NCBI GenBank assembly: GCA_030625775.1
Contig: DAOUQC010000008.1
Coordinates: 1 to 64,000 of the forward strand
Length of the DNA: 64,000 bases
Direction: 5' to 3'
Source: Verrucomicrobiota bacterium
Lineage (GTDB): Bacteria; Verrucomicrobiota; Verrucomicrobiia; Verrucomicrobiales; DEV007
The notes under the pieces were generated by a model, which saw nothing but the letters and a program-made list of their open reading frames with translations, searched no databases and was not told where the DNA came from. Positions 1-9,234 of the stretch are shown here, one piece after another; positions within the stretch are counted from its first letter, which is position 1; each line of letters begins with the position of its first letter. Made by a program: the position numbers and the translations under genes.

Positions 1-903
1 AACTACAGTGACCTCGCTGAGTTCCTCGCCGATCCGGAACTCGAAATCGTCACTATCGCCACCCCGAGCGGAGCCCACCTCGAGCCCGCCATCGCTGCCG
101 CCAAAGCCGGCAAACACATCATCTGCGAAAAACCCCTCGAAGTCACTCCCGAGCGCATCGACCAGATGATCGCCGCCTGTGACGAAGCCGGCGTGACCTT
201 GGCCGGCATCTTTAATCGTCGCTTCCACCCCGCCATGGACGTTTTCAAAAAAGCGGTCGATGACGAACGTTTTGGCAAGCTCACCTTGTGTGATGCTTAC
301 ACCAAATGGTATCGCGACCAGGCCTATTACGATTCCGGTGCCTGGCGCGGAACCTGGGAACTCGACGGCGGCGGCGCATTGATGAACCAGTCCATCCACC
401 TCATCGACCAACTCATCTATCTTGCCGGCGACGTCAAATCAGTCTGTGCTTCGGTTGCCTGCCTCACCCACACCGGCATCGAAGTCGAAGACACTGCTGT
501 GGCCATCCTCGAATTCAAAAACGGCGCCCGTGGAGTCATCCAGGGTTCGACCTCCTGCTGGTCATCGACCGGCCACCCCGCCGAAGTCGATATCTGTGGA
601 GAAAAAGGTTCCGTCTTCCTCGCCGACGAACAATTCCGCTGTTGGGATTTTGCCGAGGAGAAACCCGAGGACGAAGAAATCAAAAAGACCATGATGCAAG
701 GAGCTGAAACCGCCGGCCTCGGTGCCAACGATCCAAACGCCATCAACTTCACCGGTCACCAACTCAATTTCGAAGACGTCGTCAGCGCGATCAGCAATGG
801 TCAACCACCCCGCATCGACGGCCACGAAGCCCGCAAAGCCGTCGCCCTCATCTGCGCGATCTACGAATCTGCAAGGAATGACGGCAAAAAGGTGATGCTG
901 TAA
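1..903 (+). CDS. Gfo/Idh/MocA family oxidoreductase, 5'-truncated
   Basis: The reading frame is already open at base 1, so the N-terminal Rossmann strand and the start codon lie outside the window; about 300 residues remain. The visible part keeps the family hallmark CEKP (ICEKPLEV, about residue 43 of the fragment), which follows the pattern T-P-S-x-x-H, and the C-terminal sheet domain with GGGALMNQSIHLID. These enzymes are NAD(P)-dependent dehydrogenases or isomerases of sugars and cyclitols. No signal peptide can be judged. The substrate cannot be told from the sequence. No operon partner follows: the next gene is convergent and ends at 1059. Confidence 0.88.
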   Translation, partial: NYSDLAEFLADPELEIVTIATPSGAHLEPAIAAAKAGKHIICEKPLEVTPERIDQMIAACDEAGVTLAGIFNRRFHPAMDVFKKAVDDERFGKLTLCDAYTKWYRDQAYYDSGAWRGTWELDGGGALMNQSIHLIDQLIYLAGDVKSVCASVACLTHTGIEVEDTAVAILEFKNGARGVIQGSTSCWSSTGHPAEVDICGEKGSVFLADEQFRCWDFAEEKPEDEEIKKTMMQGAETAGLGANDPNAINFTGHQLNFEDVVSAISNGQPPRIDGHEARKAVALICAIYESARNDGKKVML

Positions 904-1058
904 TTTAGCTCAAAAAAGCAAAACTATCAGCCCTATGATTCATGATGCACGAATCGCCTCCTGCTGTTTGACTAACGGAGTGAATGAACTGTGGACGATT
1001 GACCGGGATTTCAGCAGATTCCCAGAGCTGCGAACGAAAAACCCCTTATTATAAGCCC

Positions 1059-2900
1059 TCACCTGCCCGCACGTCTTTTCCCATCCGCATCGTACACATC
1101 ACGCATGCGAATCGATTGACCATCCTCGGTCGCAATCCAATGGCTGTGACCACGCCGGAACTCCACCTGTGCGACACCCTTGTCATTCACCGGCCACGCT
1201 ACTGCCTGCAGAATACGCCCGGAGCGCCCTGTCCACGAATAGCTCTGCCACACAAAAAACGTAAAAAATGTGATCAATATTATAACAGCCAAAGATGAAG
1301 CTCCGGCACCTTTACGATGGAACAAGGGTGCCAGCAAAGCGTGAAAACCAATCGCAATTGCAGCGATAATCAGTGGTAGAGAATAGCTGAGATACCAATA
1401 ATAAAAATACAGTGAAGTAAAATGCTGGTGAAGCAAAGCAATCGCTGGCGATAGCAAAGCAAAGCCCAATACCATCGAAGCAGGTGACAGCCCCTGTTTG
1501 CGTGAGCACTGCCGCAGCCAAATCAGCCCACCAAAAATCAAAACTGGAATCACCAGCCATTGCAACGTCACAAGAACAGGCTCCGTTGGAGCAAAACGCT
1601 GCAACAGAACTTCCTGCAAAGTCGTCGCATCCGTGCGCAGATCGTAGATATCCTGCCCTGACGGGAAATTAGTGCCCGTGCTGTAGTGCGACCAAGCGTA
1701 GAATACCCAGAACGCTTCCAGGGGAATCATCTCAAAAACCTGTCGGAAGTGATAGCTCACCTGGGGCAAATGCGGGGAAATCAAAAACACATACAGCAAA
1801 CCGGTCACCGTATTCACCACCAGCATGCGTGAGATCGGCCCCAACAAACCCGCATCGCAAGAGCGAAACCACCTCCACAGAAGAAATCCCAGTAAACCCA
1901 CATTGAGAGCCAAAGCAAAATATACCGAGCCCGCATAGGACCAGATACAGAAAAAGATGCAAAAGGCAAAAGCAAACCAATGCCGCCAGCGATTGTCCCG
2001 CAAAGCCAGCCAGGCAAAAGCCACCGCCAGTGGCACAAACAACAACACCAAAGCATAACCACGGGCCTGCAGACTGTAATCGATATGCATCGGATGAATC
2101 GCCGCCAAAGCCGCCGCGATAAAGGCCCCTGTCCGCAAGCCCCACAACTGAAGTAGAAACCACAGACTGACAATCGAAGCCAAACCCGCCAACAATACCG
2201 GCATTCGCAGCGCCACCACACTGAAGCGCTGCCGGTCAGCACCTGTGACTGCCCGCCAGGTTCTCAAGCTGACCTGAGCCAACACACTGAGCATCACCGG
2301 ATTATTACCCAATTTATTCTCCCACAGCGCATCACTCCAGTCCGCTCCCTTCCACACCTCTTCCCCATCGGGATGAACTTCAAGAAAACCATGGAAATTC
2401 CGCCTCAGATTATCCTGCTCGTCAAAATACAAAGAACGATCCAAGTGAGGAACTCGCAAAAAAGCTGCTAAAACCAGAATCACAACAAGAGCCATATACG
2501 CAAACCGTCCTGGTTTAAAACCCGCTTCGGACAAATCAACATTTGATCTCGACAAACTCCCTGACCGTGGTCGGCGACATGTCAAGGGTAGCCACCAGCG
2601 CACCGTCAAGGCACAACCGCCCAATACCAGCCCGACAAACACAGCCCCCTGCCATAGCCCAATCTGGCGATAGATATCAACCCCCAGACTCTGACCACCC
2701 AAGGTTTCAAAATCAAAAAACACCGCGCGCGGCACCTCGTCTTTGGCCACTTCCAATCGTTTGGCCACCTTCTTGAGAGCATCTCCCTTCCACGGAGCCG
2801 GAGCCTGCCAGGCAAAATACAAAAAAGCTGCTGCCACTAAAGCCAATACCGCTGAAACACGGTTGACGATCGGGTCCGATGATAAAGGGAAACGAAGCAT
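1059..2900 (-). CDS. GT39/ArnT-like membrane glycosyltransferase
   Basis: A 613-residue polytopic membrane protein. The first transmembrane segment is at about residues 13-30, followed by about ten more, and a large loop after the second carries FDEQDN (about residue 159). An acidic DE pair in the first extracytoplasmic loop is the catalytic signature of the dolichyl-phosphate mannosyltransferase/ArnT superfamily (GT-C fold). Such enzymes move a sugar from a polyprenyl-phosphate carrier to a protein or glycolipid on the periplasmic side. The C-terminal 70 residues are soluble and probably periplasmic. The ATG at 2900 starts the frame. Acceptor and donor are unknown. It has no obvious operon partner; the next gene is divergent at 3033. 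Confidence 0.72.
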   Translation of the reverse strand: MLRFPLSSDPIVNRVSAVLALVAAAFLYFAWQAPAPWKGDALKKVAKRLEVAKDEVPRAVFFDFETLGGQSLGVDIYRQIGLWQGAVFVGLVLGGCALTVRWWLPLTCRRPRSGSLSRSNVDLSEAGFKPGRFAYMALVVILVLAAFLRVPHLDRSLYFDEQDNLRRNFHGFLEVHPDGEEVWKGADWSDALWENKLGNNPVMLSVLAQVSLRTWRAVTGADRQRFSVVALRMPVLLAGLASIVSLWFLLQLWGLRTGAFIAAALAAIHPMHIDYSLQARGYALVLLFVPLAVAFAWLALRDNRWRHWFAFAFCIFFCIWSYAGSVYFALALNVGLLGFLLWRWFRSCDAGLLGPISRMLVVNTVTGLLYVFLISPHLPQVSYHFRQVFEMIPLEAFWVFYAWSHYSTGTNFPSGQDIYDLRTDATTLQEVLLQRFAPTEPVLVTLQWLVIPVLIFGGLIWLRQCSRKQGLSPASMVLGFALLSPAIALLHQHFTSLYFYYWYLSYSLPLIIAAIAIGFHALLAPLFHRKGAGASSLAVIILITFFTFFVWQSYSWTGRSGRILQAVAWPVNDKGVAQVEFRRGHSHWIATEDGQSIRMRDVYDADGKRRAGR

Positions 2901-3032
2901 GATAGATTAACTGCGCCCACTTTATAATTACCACGCTGAATTGCACCGCAATTTTACCTGTTATGGCATTTTTCTTAGAAAGTTATTTTGAGAGAATGTA
3001 AACTCTGTTTTATTCAAGACTAGCCCAATACC

Positions 3033-4196
3033 ATGAAAAAACTCTTTATTATCCCCTTTCTGTCTCTCAATCTCACGAGCATCTTGCATTCCTCCGAACC
3101 TGCCGAATTCAAATGGCGTGAAGTCGAAATCGATCAAATCGAAATCGGCTATGGACTGCAATTGACTGACGTCGACGGAGACGGCAAAACCGATATCGTG
3201 CTGGCCGACAAAAAAACCATCCAGTGGTATCAAAACCCCTCTTGGAAAAAATACATCATCGCCAAAGATCTCACCAAACGAGACAATGTCTGCGTCACCG
3301 CCCGCGACATCGACGGAGATGGCAAATGCGAAATCGCTGTCGGCGGACAGTGGAACTTCCGTGAAACAAAAAAAGATGGTGCGGTGTTTTATCTCATCCC
3401 ACCCGAAGACCGCCGCCAGCTGTGGACGCCAGTGAAACTCTATAACGAACCCAACACCCATCGCATGCATTGGATCAAGGGCGCCGACGGGCAATTCACT
3501 CTGGCAGTCAAGCCCTTGCGCGGACGTGGCAGCGTGGAAGGAGTCGGACCGGGTTTGAAAATGCTCGAATACTTCAAACCGGACAATGTCAAAGGTGAGT
3601 GGAAAACCAAAGTCATCGGCGATTTCACTCACCTCTCCCACAATTTCCACCCCGTAAACTGGGATGACGACCCCGAGGAGGAACTGATCACCGCCAGCAA
3701 AGAAGGCGTCTGGCATTTTGATCGCCACAACGGCCAATGGATTTCGCGTCAACTGAGTAAGGACTTCGCTGGGGAGATCCGTGACGGTCGTCTGCCCAAT
3801 GGCAAGCGTTTCATCGTCACCGTCGAACCGATGCACGGTGTCAGCTCGTCGGTCTATGTCGAACCCGACGGCGGTGAGGGATTGTGGAAAAAACTTTCAG
3901 TCCTCGACGATGCTCTGATCGATGGTCACGCCATCGCCGTCGCCGACTACCTCGGCACCGGCTCCGACCAAATCGTCATCGGCTGGCGTGCCTTCCACCC
4001 CAAGGGAGCACCCGGGATCAAGCTCTTCACTCCGCTCGATCAAGATGGAAAAAAATGGCGTGAAACCAAAATCTCAGGAAAACAATTGGCCGTCGAAGAC
4101 ATCAAAGCCGCTGACCTCAATGGCGATGGCCGCGCTGACATCGTCGCTGCCGCCCGCCAAACCAAAAACCTCAAGATTTTCTTCAGCCAACCTTGA
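3033..4196 (+). CDS. secreted FG-GAP/VCBS repeat beta-propeller protein
   Basis: A 387-residue protein with a signal peptide (MKKLFIIPFLSLNL..., predicted cleavage near LHSSEP). The mature part holds FG-GAP/VCBS-type calcium-binding blades: DVDGDGKTDIVLAD (about 48-61), DIDGDGKCEIAVGG (about 95-108), and DLNGDGRADIVAAA near the C-terminus. The D-x-D-G-D-G loops are those that bind calcium in integrin-like propellers. The fold points to a periplasmic or outer-membrane-associated binding protein; no catalytic motif is visible. The ATG has no clear Shine-Dalgarno. It converges on the gene ending at 4270, and a 20-bp palindrome lies between the two. Confidence 0.75.
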   Translation: MKKLFIIPFLSLNLTSILHSSEPAEFKWREVEIDQIEIGYGLQLTDVDGDGKTDIVLADKKTIQWYQNPSWKKYIIAKDLTKRDNVCVTARDIDGDGKCEIAVGGQWNFRETKKDGAVFYLIPPEDRRQLWTPVKLYNEPNTHRMHWIKGADGQFTLAVKPLRGRGSVEGVGPGLKMLEYFKPDNVKGEWKTKVIGDFTHLSHNFHPVNWDDDPEEELITASKEGVWHFDRHNGQWISRQLSKDFAGEIRDGRLPNGKRFIVTVEPMHGVSSSVYVEPDGGEGLWKKLSVLDDALIDGHAIAVADYLGTGSDQIVIGWRAFHPKGAPGIKLFTPLDQDGKKWRETKISGKQLAVEDIKAADLNGDGRADIVAAARQTKNLKIFFSQP

Positions 4197-4233
4197 TTCG
4201 CATCCGGTCTGAATCACACATCAAGATACGTGG

Positions 4234-4253
4234 GACAAAACTCCGATTTTGTC
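4234..4253. repeat. 7-6-7 intergenic palindrome, copy A
   Basis: A perfect inverted repeat: arm GACAAAA, loop CTCCGA, arm TTTTGTC. It lies between two convergent genes (stops at 4196 and 4270). It has no T-tract after either arm. Its left flank and core (GTGG-GACA-AAACTCCGATT) closely match the copy at 39064-39087. It is a member of the dispersed family described in the findings. Confidence 0.8.
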
Positions 4254-4269
4254 ATCTTCGGCTTTTCTC

Positions 4270-6045
4270 TCACCGCTCCACATCCTTCACCGCAATTTTC
4301 AAATGCCGCGCTCGCGGAGATTTGCCCCAACCTCCACTGGCATCGATGAAGCCAATCCACAATTCGCCAGGCTGCTTTTCCAGAATAAAGGAATAAGTCG
4401 CGTATCCACGTGCAACAATTGTGGATTCCCCCCATGTCCGCCCCTCGTCACTGGAAAAAGCCAAATGCAATTCACTGCGGCGATCAGGATTCCAAGTGAG
4501 CGCCAAGCGGCCATCTGCCATCCGGATAACATGGCCCGGCGAGTGACTGCTTTTAATCTTACCCGGCTTCGCCTCCGACCAGGTGAGCCCGCCATCGCTT
4601 GAGAATGATTCCCAGAAAAACTTACGGGCCGTGCGAATCAGCATCCACAAACGTTTGTCTTTCAACTCGATCACACAGGGCTCTACTGCACCCGCATGAT
4701 CCCCTGCTCCTCCGATATCAATTTCATTACTTAGCTTCCAGGTCTTGCCGCCATCACTCGATACTGTTGTGCGTGAGACCAGTCTTCCCGGTTTGGCCAC
4801 ATAATGCGAAAAAGGCACCACTAGATTCCCCTTACTTGTCTCGGCCGCACCATTGGTACTGCCCGTGTAACCCTTGAAAATCATCTGCGGCTTGGTCCAG
4901 GTTTTTCCCTCGTCCTGGCTTCTCACTGTCCACAGGTCACTGCGGGTATTTTCGGTAGGGCTCTCTGTTTTCCGATCCCAGGCATGCTGTTGATAACCAA
5001 GAAAAAATACATGCAAGCTGCCATCCCGGGCGTGAAATGCGGTAGGGTGTGCCGAACGCCCCTCTGGCAAGCGAGTGATTTCTTGCTCAGGCAGCCAGGT
5101 CTTGCCTCCATCCCGAGTGATACGAGCGGCAATAAAACACTCACCCGGCTTACCCGCATAACTCGTCGGCGTTGAATAAACCGACATCACCGATTCATCA
5201 GCAAGCTTAAGCAGTGCTGGCCCAAGCACAGCGAGGTGATCCGTATCGTGGGTAATATTGGTCGAACGTGGATGCATCGTCACTCGATCACCACTGCCGT
5301 GCCAAACGGTGAACGGCTTGCGGGCAAAATGTTCATCTCCGGATGACAGTTGTTTGATCAATAAATCTGCGATAATCCGATGCCCGGGGTTTCCCGGGTG
5401 CATGCCATCAGGAGTGAGTGAACCAGCTTTGTGTTTAGGATCCGCATCATGGGCCTCAAAAGCTGCAAAAACATCCACCAACTCCACGCTTTCCTTTTTG
5501 GCAATTTCCCTCACCGTAGCAACGTAATCACGCAGGATCACATTAAAGCCGTCAACATCATCTGGCTGGTAAGGAGGCTTGCCATATAGTTCACGCGTCT
5601 TGTCGGCCCAATGAATCGGATTCGAGGTCATCAATACCACTCTTACTCCCTGCTTTTTCAAGAGCTGGATCATCTCGGTAATATTCTTCCGGTAATCAGC
5701 CAAAGATACCCGTGCTTTGTCAGCAGGTACTTTCCTCCACACATCCACCGCTGCGTCATTGATTCCGAACATGACCACCACCACATCCGGTTTTGCATCG
5801 AGCACGTCTTTTTTTAAACGAGCTGCGCCGTTCTTCGTCGTGTGGCCACCAATGCCTGCATTGATGATTTTAACATCCTTGCCGTCGAAGGAGAGTTCAT
5901 CAGCGAGCAAAGCCGAATACACGGTCGCGCTCCCGCGTTCGGCCGTAACGGAATCCCCGAAGGTAACGATGGTGACAGGCTCGACAGCAAATAACAGGGT
6001 GTTTTGGACACAGAAAAAAACGAGATAAAACAAAAAACGTATCAT
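4270..6045 (-). CDS. secreted SGNH-hydrolase / BNR-repeat sialidase-like fusion
   Basis: About 591 residues from the ATG at 6045, which puts a good signal peptide (MIRFLFYLVFFCVQNTLLFA) at the N-terminus; a GTG 13 codons upstream is less likely. Residues about 20-235 form an SGNH esterase: block I GDSVTAERG, block III VMFGINDA, and block V with DGMHPGNPGH (catalytic Asp and His). The C-terminal half is a BNR/sialidase-like propeller with Asp boxes (SxDxGxTW), for example SQDEGKTW, SSDGGKTW, SSDGGLTW and SSDEGRTW. I see no clear FRIP motif, so sialidase specificity is not proven. A fused deacetylase and exo-glycosidase acting on an acetylated glycan is the natural inference. Confidence 0.78.
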   Translation of the reverse strand: MIRFLFYLVFFCVQNTLLFAVEPVTIVTFGDSVTAERGSATVYSALLADELSFDGKDVKIINAGIGGHTTKNGAARLKKDVLDAKPDVVVVMFGINDAAVDVWRKVPADKARVSLADYRKNITEMIQLLKKQGVRVVLMTSNPIHWADKTRELYGKPPYQPDDVDGFNVILRDYVATVREIAKKESVELVDVFAAFEAHDADPKHKAGSLTPDGMHPGNPGHRIIADLLIKQLSSGDEHFARKPFTVWHGSGDRVTMHPRSTNITHDTDHLAVLGPALLKLADESVMSVYSTPTSYAGKPGECFIAARITRDGGKTWLPEQEITRLPEGRSAHPTAFHARDGSLHVFFLGYQQHAWDRKTESPTENTRSDLWTVRSQDEGKTWTKPQMIFKGYTGSTNGAAETSKGNLVVPFSHYVAKPGRLVSRTTVSSDGGKTWKLSNEIDIGGAGDHAGAVEPCVIELKDKRLWMLIRTARKFFWESFSSDGGLTWSEAKPGKIKSSHSPGHVIRMADGRLALTWNPDRRSELHLAFSSDEGRTWGESTIVARGYATYSFILEKQPGELWIGFIDASGGWGKSPRARHLKIAVKDVER

Positions 6046-6485
6046 GAGGGGCTTGGGCTTGGGCTTGAGAATTTGGTTGCCCACAAGTTGGGAACACCTT
6101 CAAAAAAATATCGCTGTTTGAAATTTCCGCAAGCAATCTCATCTGGTAACTTTTTGATACCAGACAAAATTGATCAGCTGCAAAGACAGAACTACTTCCC
6201 CTGCTCAGGGGCGATGGGCCAACACATACCCAGCCTAGTGCTTCGACCCCCTTAAAATGATGGGGATCGTAGGACAAATTTCCATATTTGTCAGGAGTGG
6301 TTTACGCTGGCCTTAAATGACAGAATCGGAGCCGGAGTGTAACGCAGACAGCCGGAGGCAATTCTGTCCTACGATGAATCCACCATCTTAAGCCTGACAA
6401 GACACTAAGCCAAAGGCCTGGTCACCCCAAAAAACAAATCAGCGCCGTAGGTGCGAGACAAATCCCCGCCTACCGAGATGCCTCG
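6046..6485. other. 440-bp intergenic stretch with nested inverted repeats
   Basis: No supported gene. The right part carries a composite repeat: a perfect 7-6-7 palindrome at 6273-6292 (GACAAAT / TTCCAT / ATTTGTC), GACAGAAT at 6319 paired with ATTCTGTC at 6361-6368, and an outer 11-bp pair ATCGTAGGACA (from 6266) with TGTCCTACGAT (from 6365). A weaker relative, with GTAGG and CCTAC flanks, lies at 6446-6472. It separates two genes on the minus strand. Confidence 0.7.
6266..6375. repeat. composite 110-bp inverted-repeat element, copy B/C
   Basis: Outer arms of 11 bp (ATCGTAGGACA and its reverse complement) enclose a complete 20-bp 7-6-7 palindrome at 6273-6292 and a second arm pair, GACAGAAT/ATTCTGTC. 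The internal segment CAGAATCGGAG is the reverse complement of the core CTCCGATTCTG seen at 39075-39085. It looks like two family members folded into one larger hairpin. No T-tract follows. Confidence 0.7.
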
Positions 6486-9158
6486 CTATTTCTTCCCCTT
6501 CTTTTTATCCGCCAGAGACTCGATATAGAGAATGATCGACTCAATCTGGTAATCCTTCAGCACTCCCAAATACGGTGGCATGCCCTCCCCCTTCTCTCCG
6601 AAGCCCTTCACCACATGGCGACCCGGATCGAGAATAGACTCCTTGAGATAAGCTCCATCCACTTTTTTCAATACCGAGCCATCAGTAAACTCGCGCCGTA
6701 TTCCCCACAGTCCTTTCCAAGTCGGCCCCACCGCCTGTCCTTCAGCCACTGCTTTCACCGCCGATCCGTCGACCGTGTGACAAGCCATGCAGCCGAACAT
6801 TTGATAAACTTTTTTCCCTTCTTCGACTGAAGGATCTGGTTCTTTCATTGTCATGCCCGCTCCTTTTTTCAAAGTCATGTCAGGTTTCAAATCTCCAAAA
6901 CCTTCTTTTTTTAAATCCATTTTTTTCAAACCATGAACCGTCAGGTAGGTGCTGTTAATGACAGGTAAATCCGTCTTCACCGCCATGCGATAAGTCACCC
7001 CCATCGACTGCACAACTTTCATATCCGGGATCGCCAAAAACACCGCTTTGCGATCCTCGGACAAATAAGCATTGGCCACTGGCAAACCTTCCTGACCGGG
7101 TTCGTCATCCAATTTGTAATTGCCTGACCCGTAATTTTTTGTCCGATGGTAATTCCAACGATCCACGGTGTAAGAGAACAGGCTGGTTGCGATGTCTTTC
7201 TCCAACTCGACTCCGAAACGCAACAACACGCCTTTGTCACACGATCTCACATCCAGCGGCACATAACTCGGTGCGCCCGTATAACGCACACGGTGCACAC
7301 CGCTGATATCGCCTGCAACCGTTCCCCATATTTTAAATCCACAGACGAACATTTGCCCGTCTATAGGATCTATCGACCCTTTCATCGTTGCTGAATTGAA
7401 TCCACTCAATACCGAACTCACCGCTCCCTGACGAGGTCCACCGGGTTGATCATCGATATAAACCTTGAACAATTCCGGGCGACTGTAACCAATATGAACC
7501 AGCGAATCATTCAGTGGGCCCATTTTTGCGTTGTGCGGCGTCACCTGGCTCGCCCCGGATTGATTGACAAAATGCGGGATCCACACCGCAGGCTCGGTGA
7601 TCTTTTTCGGATGTACCGGATTTTTCAAAGCCACCGGCAAATAACCATAATGATTCGCTTTTTCGATCACCTGAATCGGTGTGGCGGGAACCCAGTTGCC
7701 CTGCTGATCACTGGCAGTCACTCTTCCCGTCAGCATGTCACAACCAATGTAAGGCTGGCGTAATCCCCGGCCAATCACTTTGAATGAACGACCGTCCTTG
7801 GAGACCTCGACCACCGAACCGTTATATTTCACATTGGTTGCAACCGCCTGGCCGCCTTTGGCCAGAATAAAACCGCCGCCCGTTTTTTTTGCCATGTCCA
7901 TGGCAAACTCCCGGGTCTCTGCTGACTGCGCCACGACATTGGAAAAGTTCTCATAAAAATCCACCTGACCGTCTCCATCCTCGTCATGCAGCCGAACGAT
8001 GCCGTTTCGATCAGCCACATAAATCACATCATCCACAATCTGCAGCCCCTTCGGCTCGTGCAAACCGGAAGCATGGCGTTTCCACTTCACCTCCTTCATA
8101 TCCCCCGTCACCCCGGTCGCCAACCACACGTCCCCATCAAATCCAACCACTGCCAGACGGCCGTCGGAAAAAAAATCCAAAGCCCCGATACGCACATTCC
8201 GCTTCCAGGGATTCGGCACCGGTATGGGAATCCTGTCAATCACATAAGCGTCCTTGGAATCACTCATCACACCTTTGACCACGACCGCTTTCTGCCATGA
8301 CGGGTCGCTCCATTTTTCAGCTTTGGGTAAGGATGACTTGATGGGAGTCCCCGAGCCAAATGCCTGCACATGAGTCGTCGTCACTTCTTTATCAGCTGGC
8401 TCAATTCGAAAAGAAATCGCCTTTCCTGCTTTAACACCCAGAACCCGGTTGAGCACTTCTGTATGCGGAGCCACCACCCATTCAGAAATCATGCCTTTTC
8501 CATCAGCGGTCGCCGCCACCCGTTCTTTCACTTTCACTCCGCCGATTTCATACTCCAGAATCACTCCTCCCTTGATCAAACGCACTCCGCCCCATCTTCC
8601 CATTTCCACCGGCAGAGGCCCCATTCCCAATTCCCGCTCAACTCCACTGCGATTTTTGTCGCCCTTATACAAAACCGGAGCCATGGCCCGGGGATCCTTC
8701 AAATTCAACTTCCCTGCTCCAATCGTCCAACCCGAATAAATGCCATTCGCCAGCAGTGGATCACCTATCGGTTGCGGCAGAGTCTTTATCCCCGGCGGAG
8801 CTTTTTTGCTCGGCACCCGGTAGGAGCCCGCTGACATGCTGTTCATCGTCAGCCATTCACCGTTTTTGTTTTCTTTCCACACCAGAGCGAATCGCAAAAG
8901 ATCAGTATCAAAACAAGCATGCACTCCCTGACCAAGATCGAGGATAAGCCCACGCGGCGTCAGATTATTCGCCGGCCATTCCTTGCCCAGATCACGGGCA
9001 TCAAACGTCGTTGAAAAGTAAGGGAAACCCGGCTCCACAAACTCGGCAAAGTCCGATGGCAAAGCCGTGTGTTTTTTATCAGGACCTGCCCAACTGTTCT
9101 GGCCCATCAAACAAAATCCCGTCAAGGAGACCGCGGTGATTAGATTGCAAAGTTTCAT
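6486..9158 (-). CDS. DUF6797 / beta-propeller / cytochrome c protein
   Basis: An 890-residue exported protein with signal peptide MKLCNLITAVSLTGFCLMGQ. Residues about 35-150 match the DUF6797 pattern found in Verrucomicrobia and Planctomycetes (LPSDFAEFVEPGFPYF, LTPRGLILDLG, ACFDTDLLR, LANGIYSGW). The middle is a PQQ/NHL-like propeller (ADRNGIVRLHDEDGDGQVD). Near residue 795 the cytochrome c haem motif C-M-A-C-H appears, followed by a c-type domain with a likely axial Met in GEGMPPYLG. The role is probably periplasmic electron transfer coupled to oxidation of an unknown substrate. It stands alone; the next gene upstream on the same strand is 76 bp away. Confidence 0.8.
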   Translation of the reverse strand: MKLCNLITAVSLTGFCLMGQNSWAGPDKKHTALPSDFAEFVEPGFPYFSTTFDARDLGKEWPANNLTPRGLILDLGQGVHACFDTDLLRFALVWKENKNGEWLTMNSMSAGSYRVPSKKAPPGIKTLPQPIGDPLLANGIYSGWTIGAGKLNLKDPRAMAPVLYKGDKNRSGVERELGMGPLPVEMGRWGGVRLIKGGVILEYEIGGVKVKERVAATADGKGMISEWVVAPHTEVLNRVLGVKAGKAISFRIEPADKEVTTTHVQAFGSGTPIKSSLPKAEKWSDPSWQKAVVVKGVMSDSKDAYVIDRIPIPVPNPWKRNVRIGALDFFSDGRLAVVGFDGDVWLATGVTGDMKEVKWKRHASGLHEPKGLQIVDDVIYVADRNGIVRLHDEDGDGQVDFYENFSNVVAQSAETREFAMDMAKKTGGGFILAKGGQAVATNVKYNGSVVEVSKDGRSFKVIGRGLRQPYIGCDMLTGRVTASDQQGNWVPATPIQVIEKANHYGYLPVALKNPVHPKKITEPAVWIPHFVNQSGASQVTPHNAKMGPLNDSLVHIGYSRPELFKVYIDDQPGGPRQGAVSSVLSGFNSATMKGSIDPIDGQMFVCGFKIWGTVAGDISGVHRVRYTGAPSYVPLDVRSCDKGVLLRFGVELEKDIATSLFSYTVDRWNYHRTKNYGSGNYKLDDEPGQEGLPVANAYLSEDRKAVFLAIPDMKVVQSMGVTYRMAVKTDLPVINSTYLTVHGLKKMDLKKEGFGDLKPDMTLKKGAGMTMKEPDPSVEEGKKVYQMFGCMACHTVDGSAVKAVAEGQAVGPTWKGLWGIRREFTDGSVLKKVDGAYLKESILDPGRHVVKGFGEKGEGMPPYLGVLKDYQIESIILYIESLADKKKGKK

Positions 9159-9234
9159 CCCCTCTACCTATGCCGCTGCCAGCCCTTTCAGCAAGCGCAA
9201 ACCTCCCCCGGATCTCGCAAGCGCAAGATTTCCC

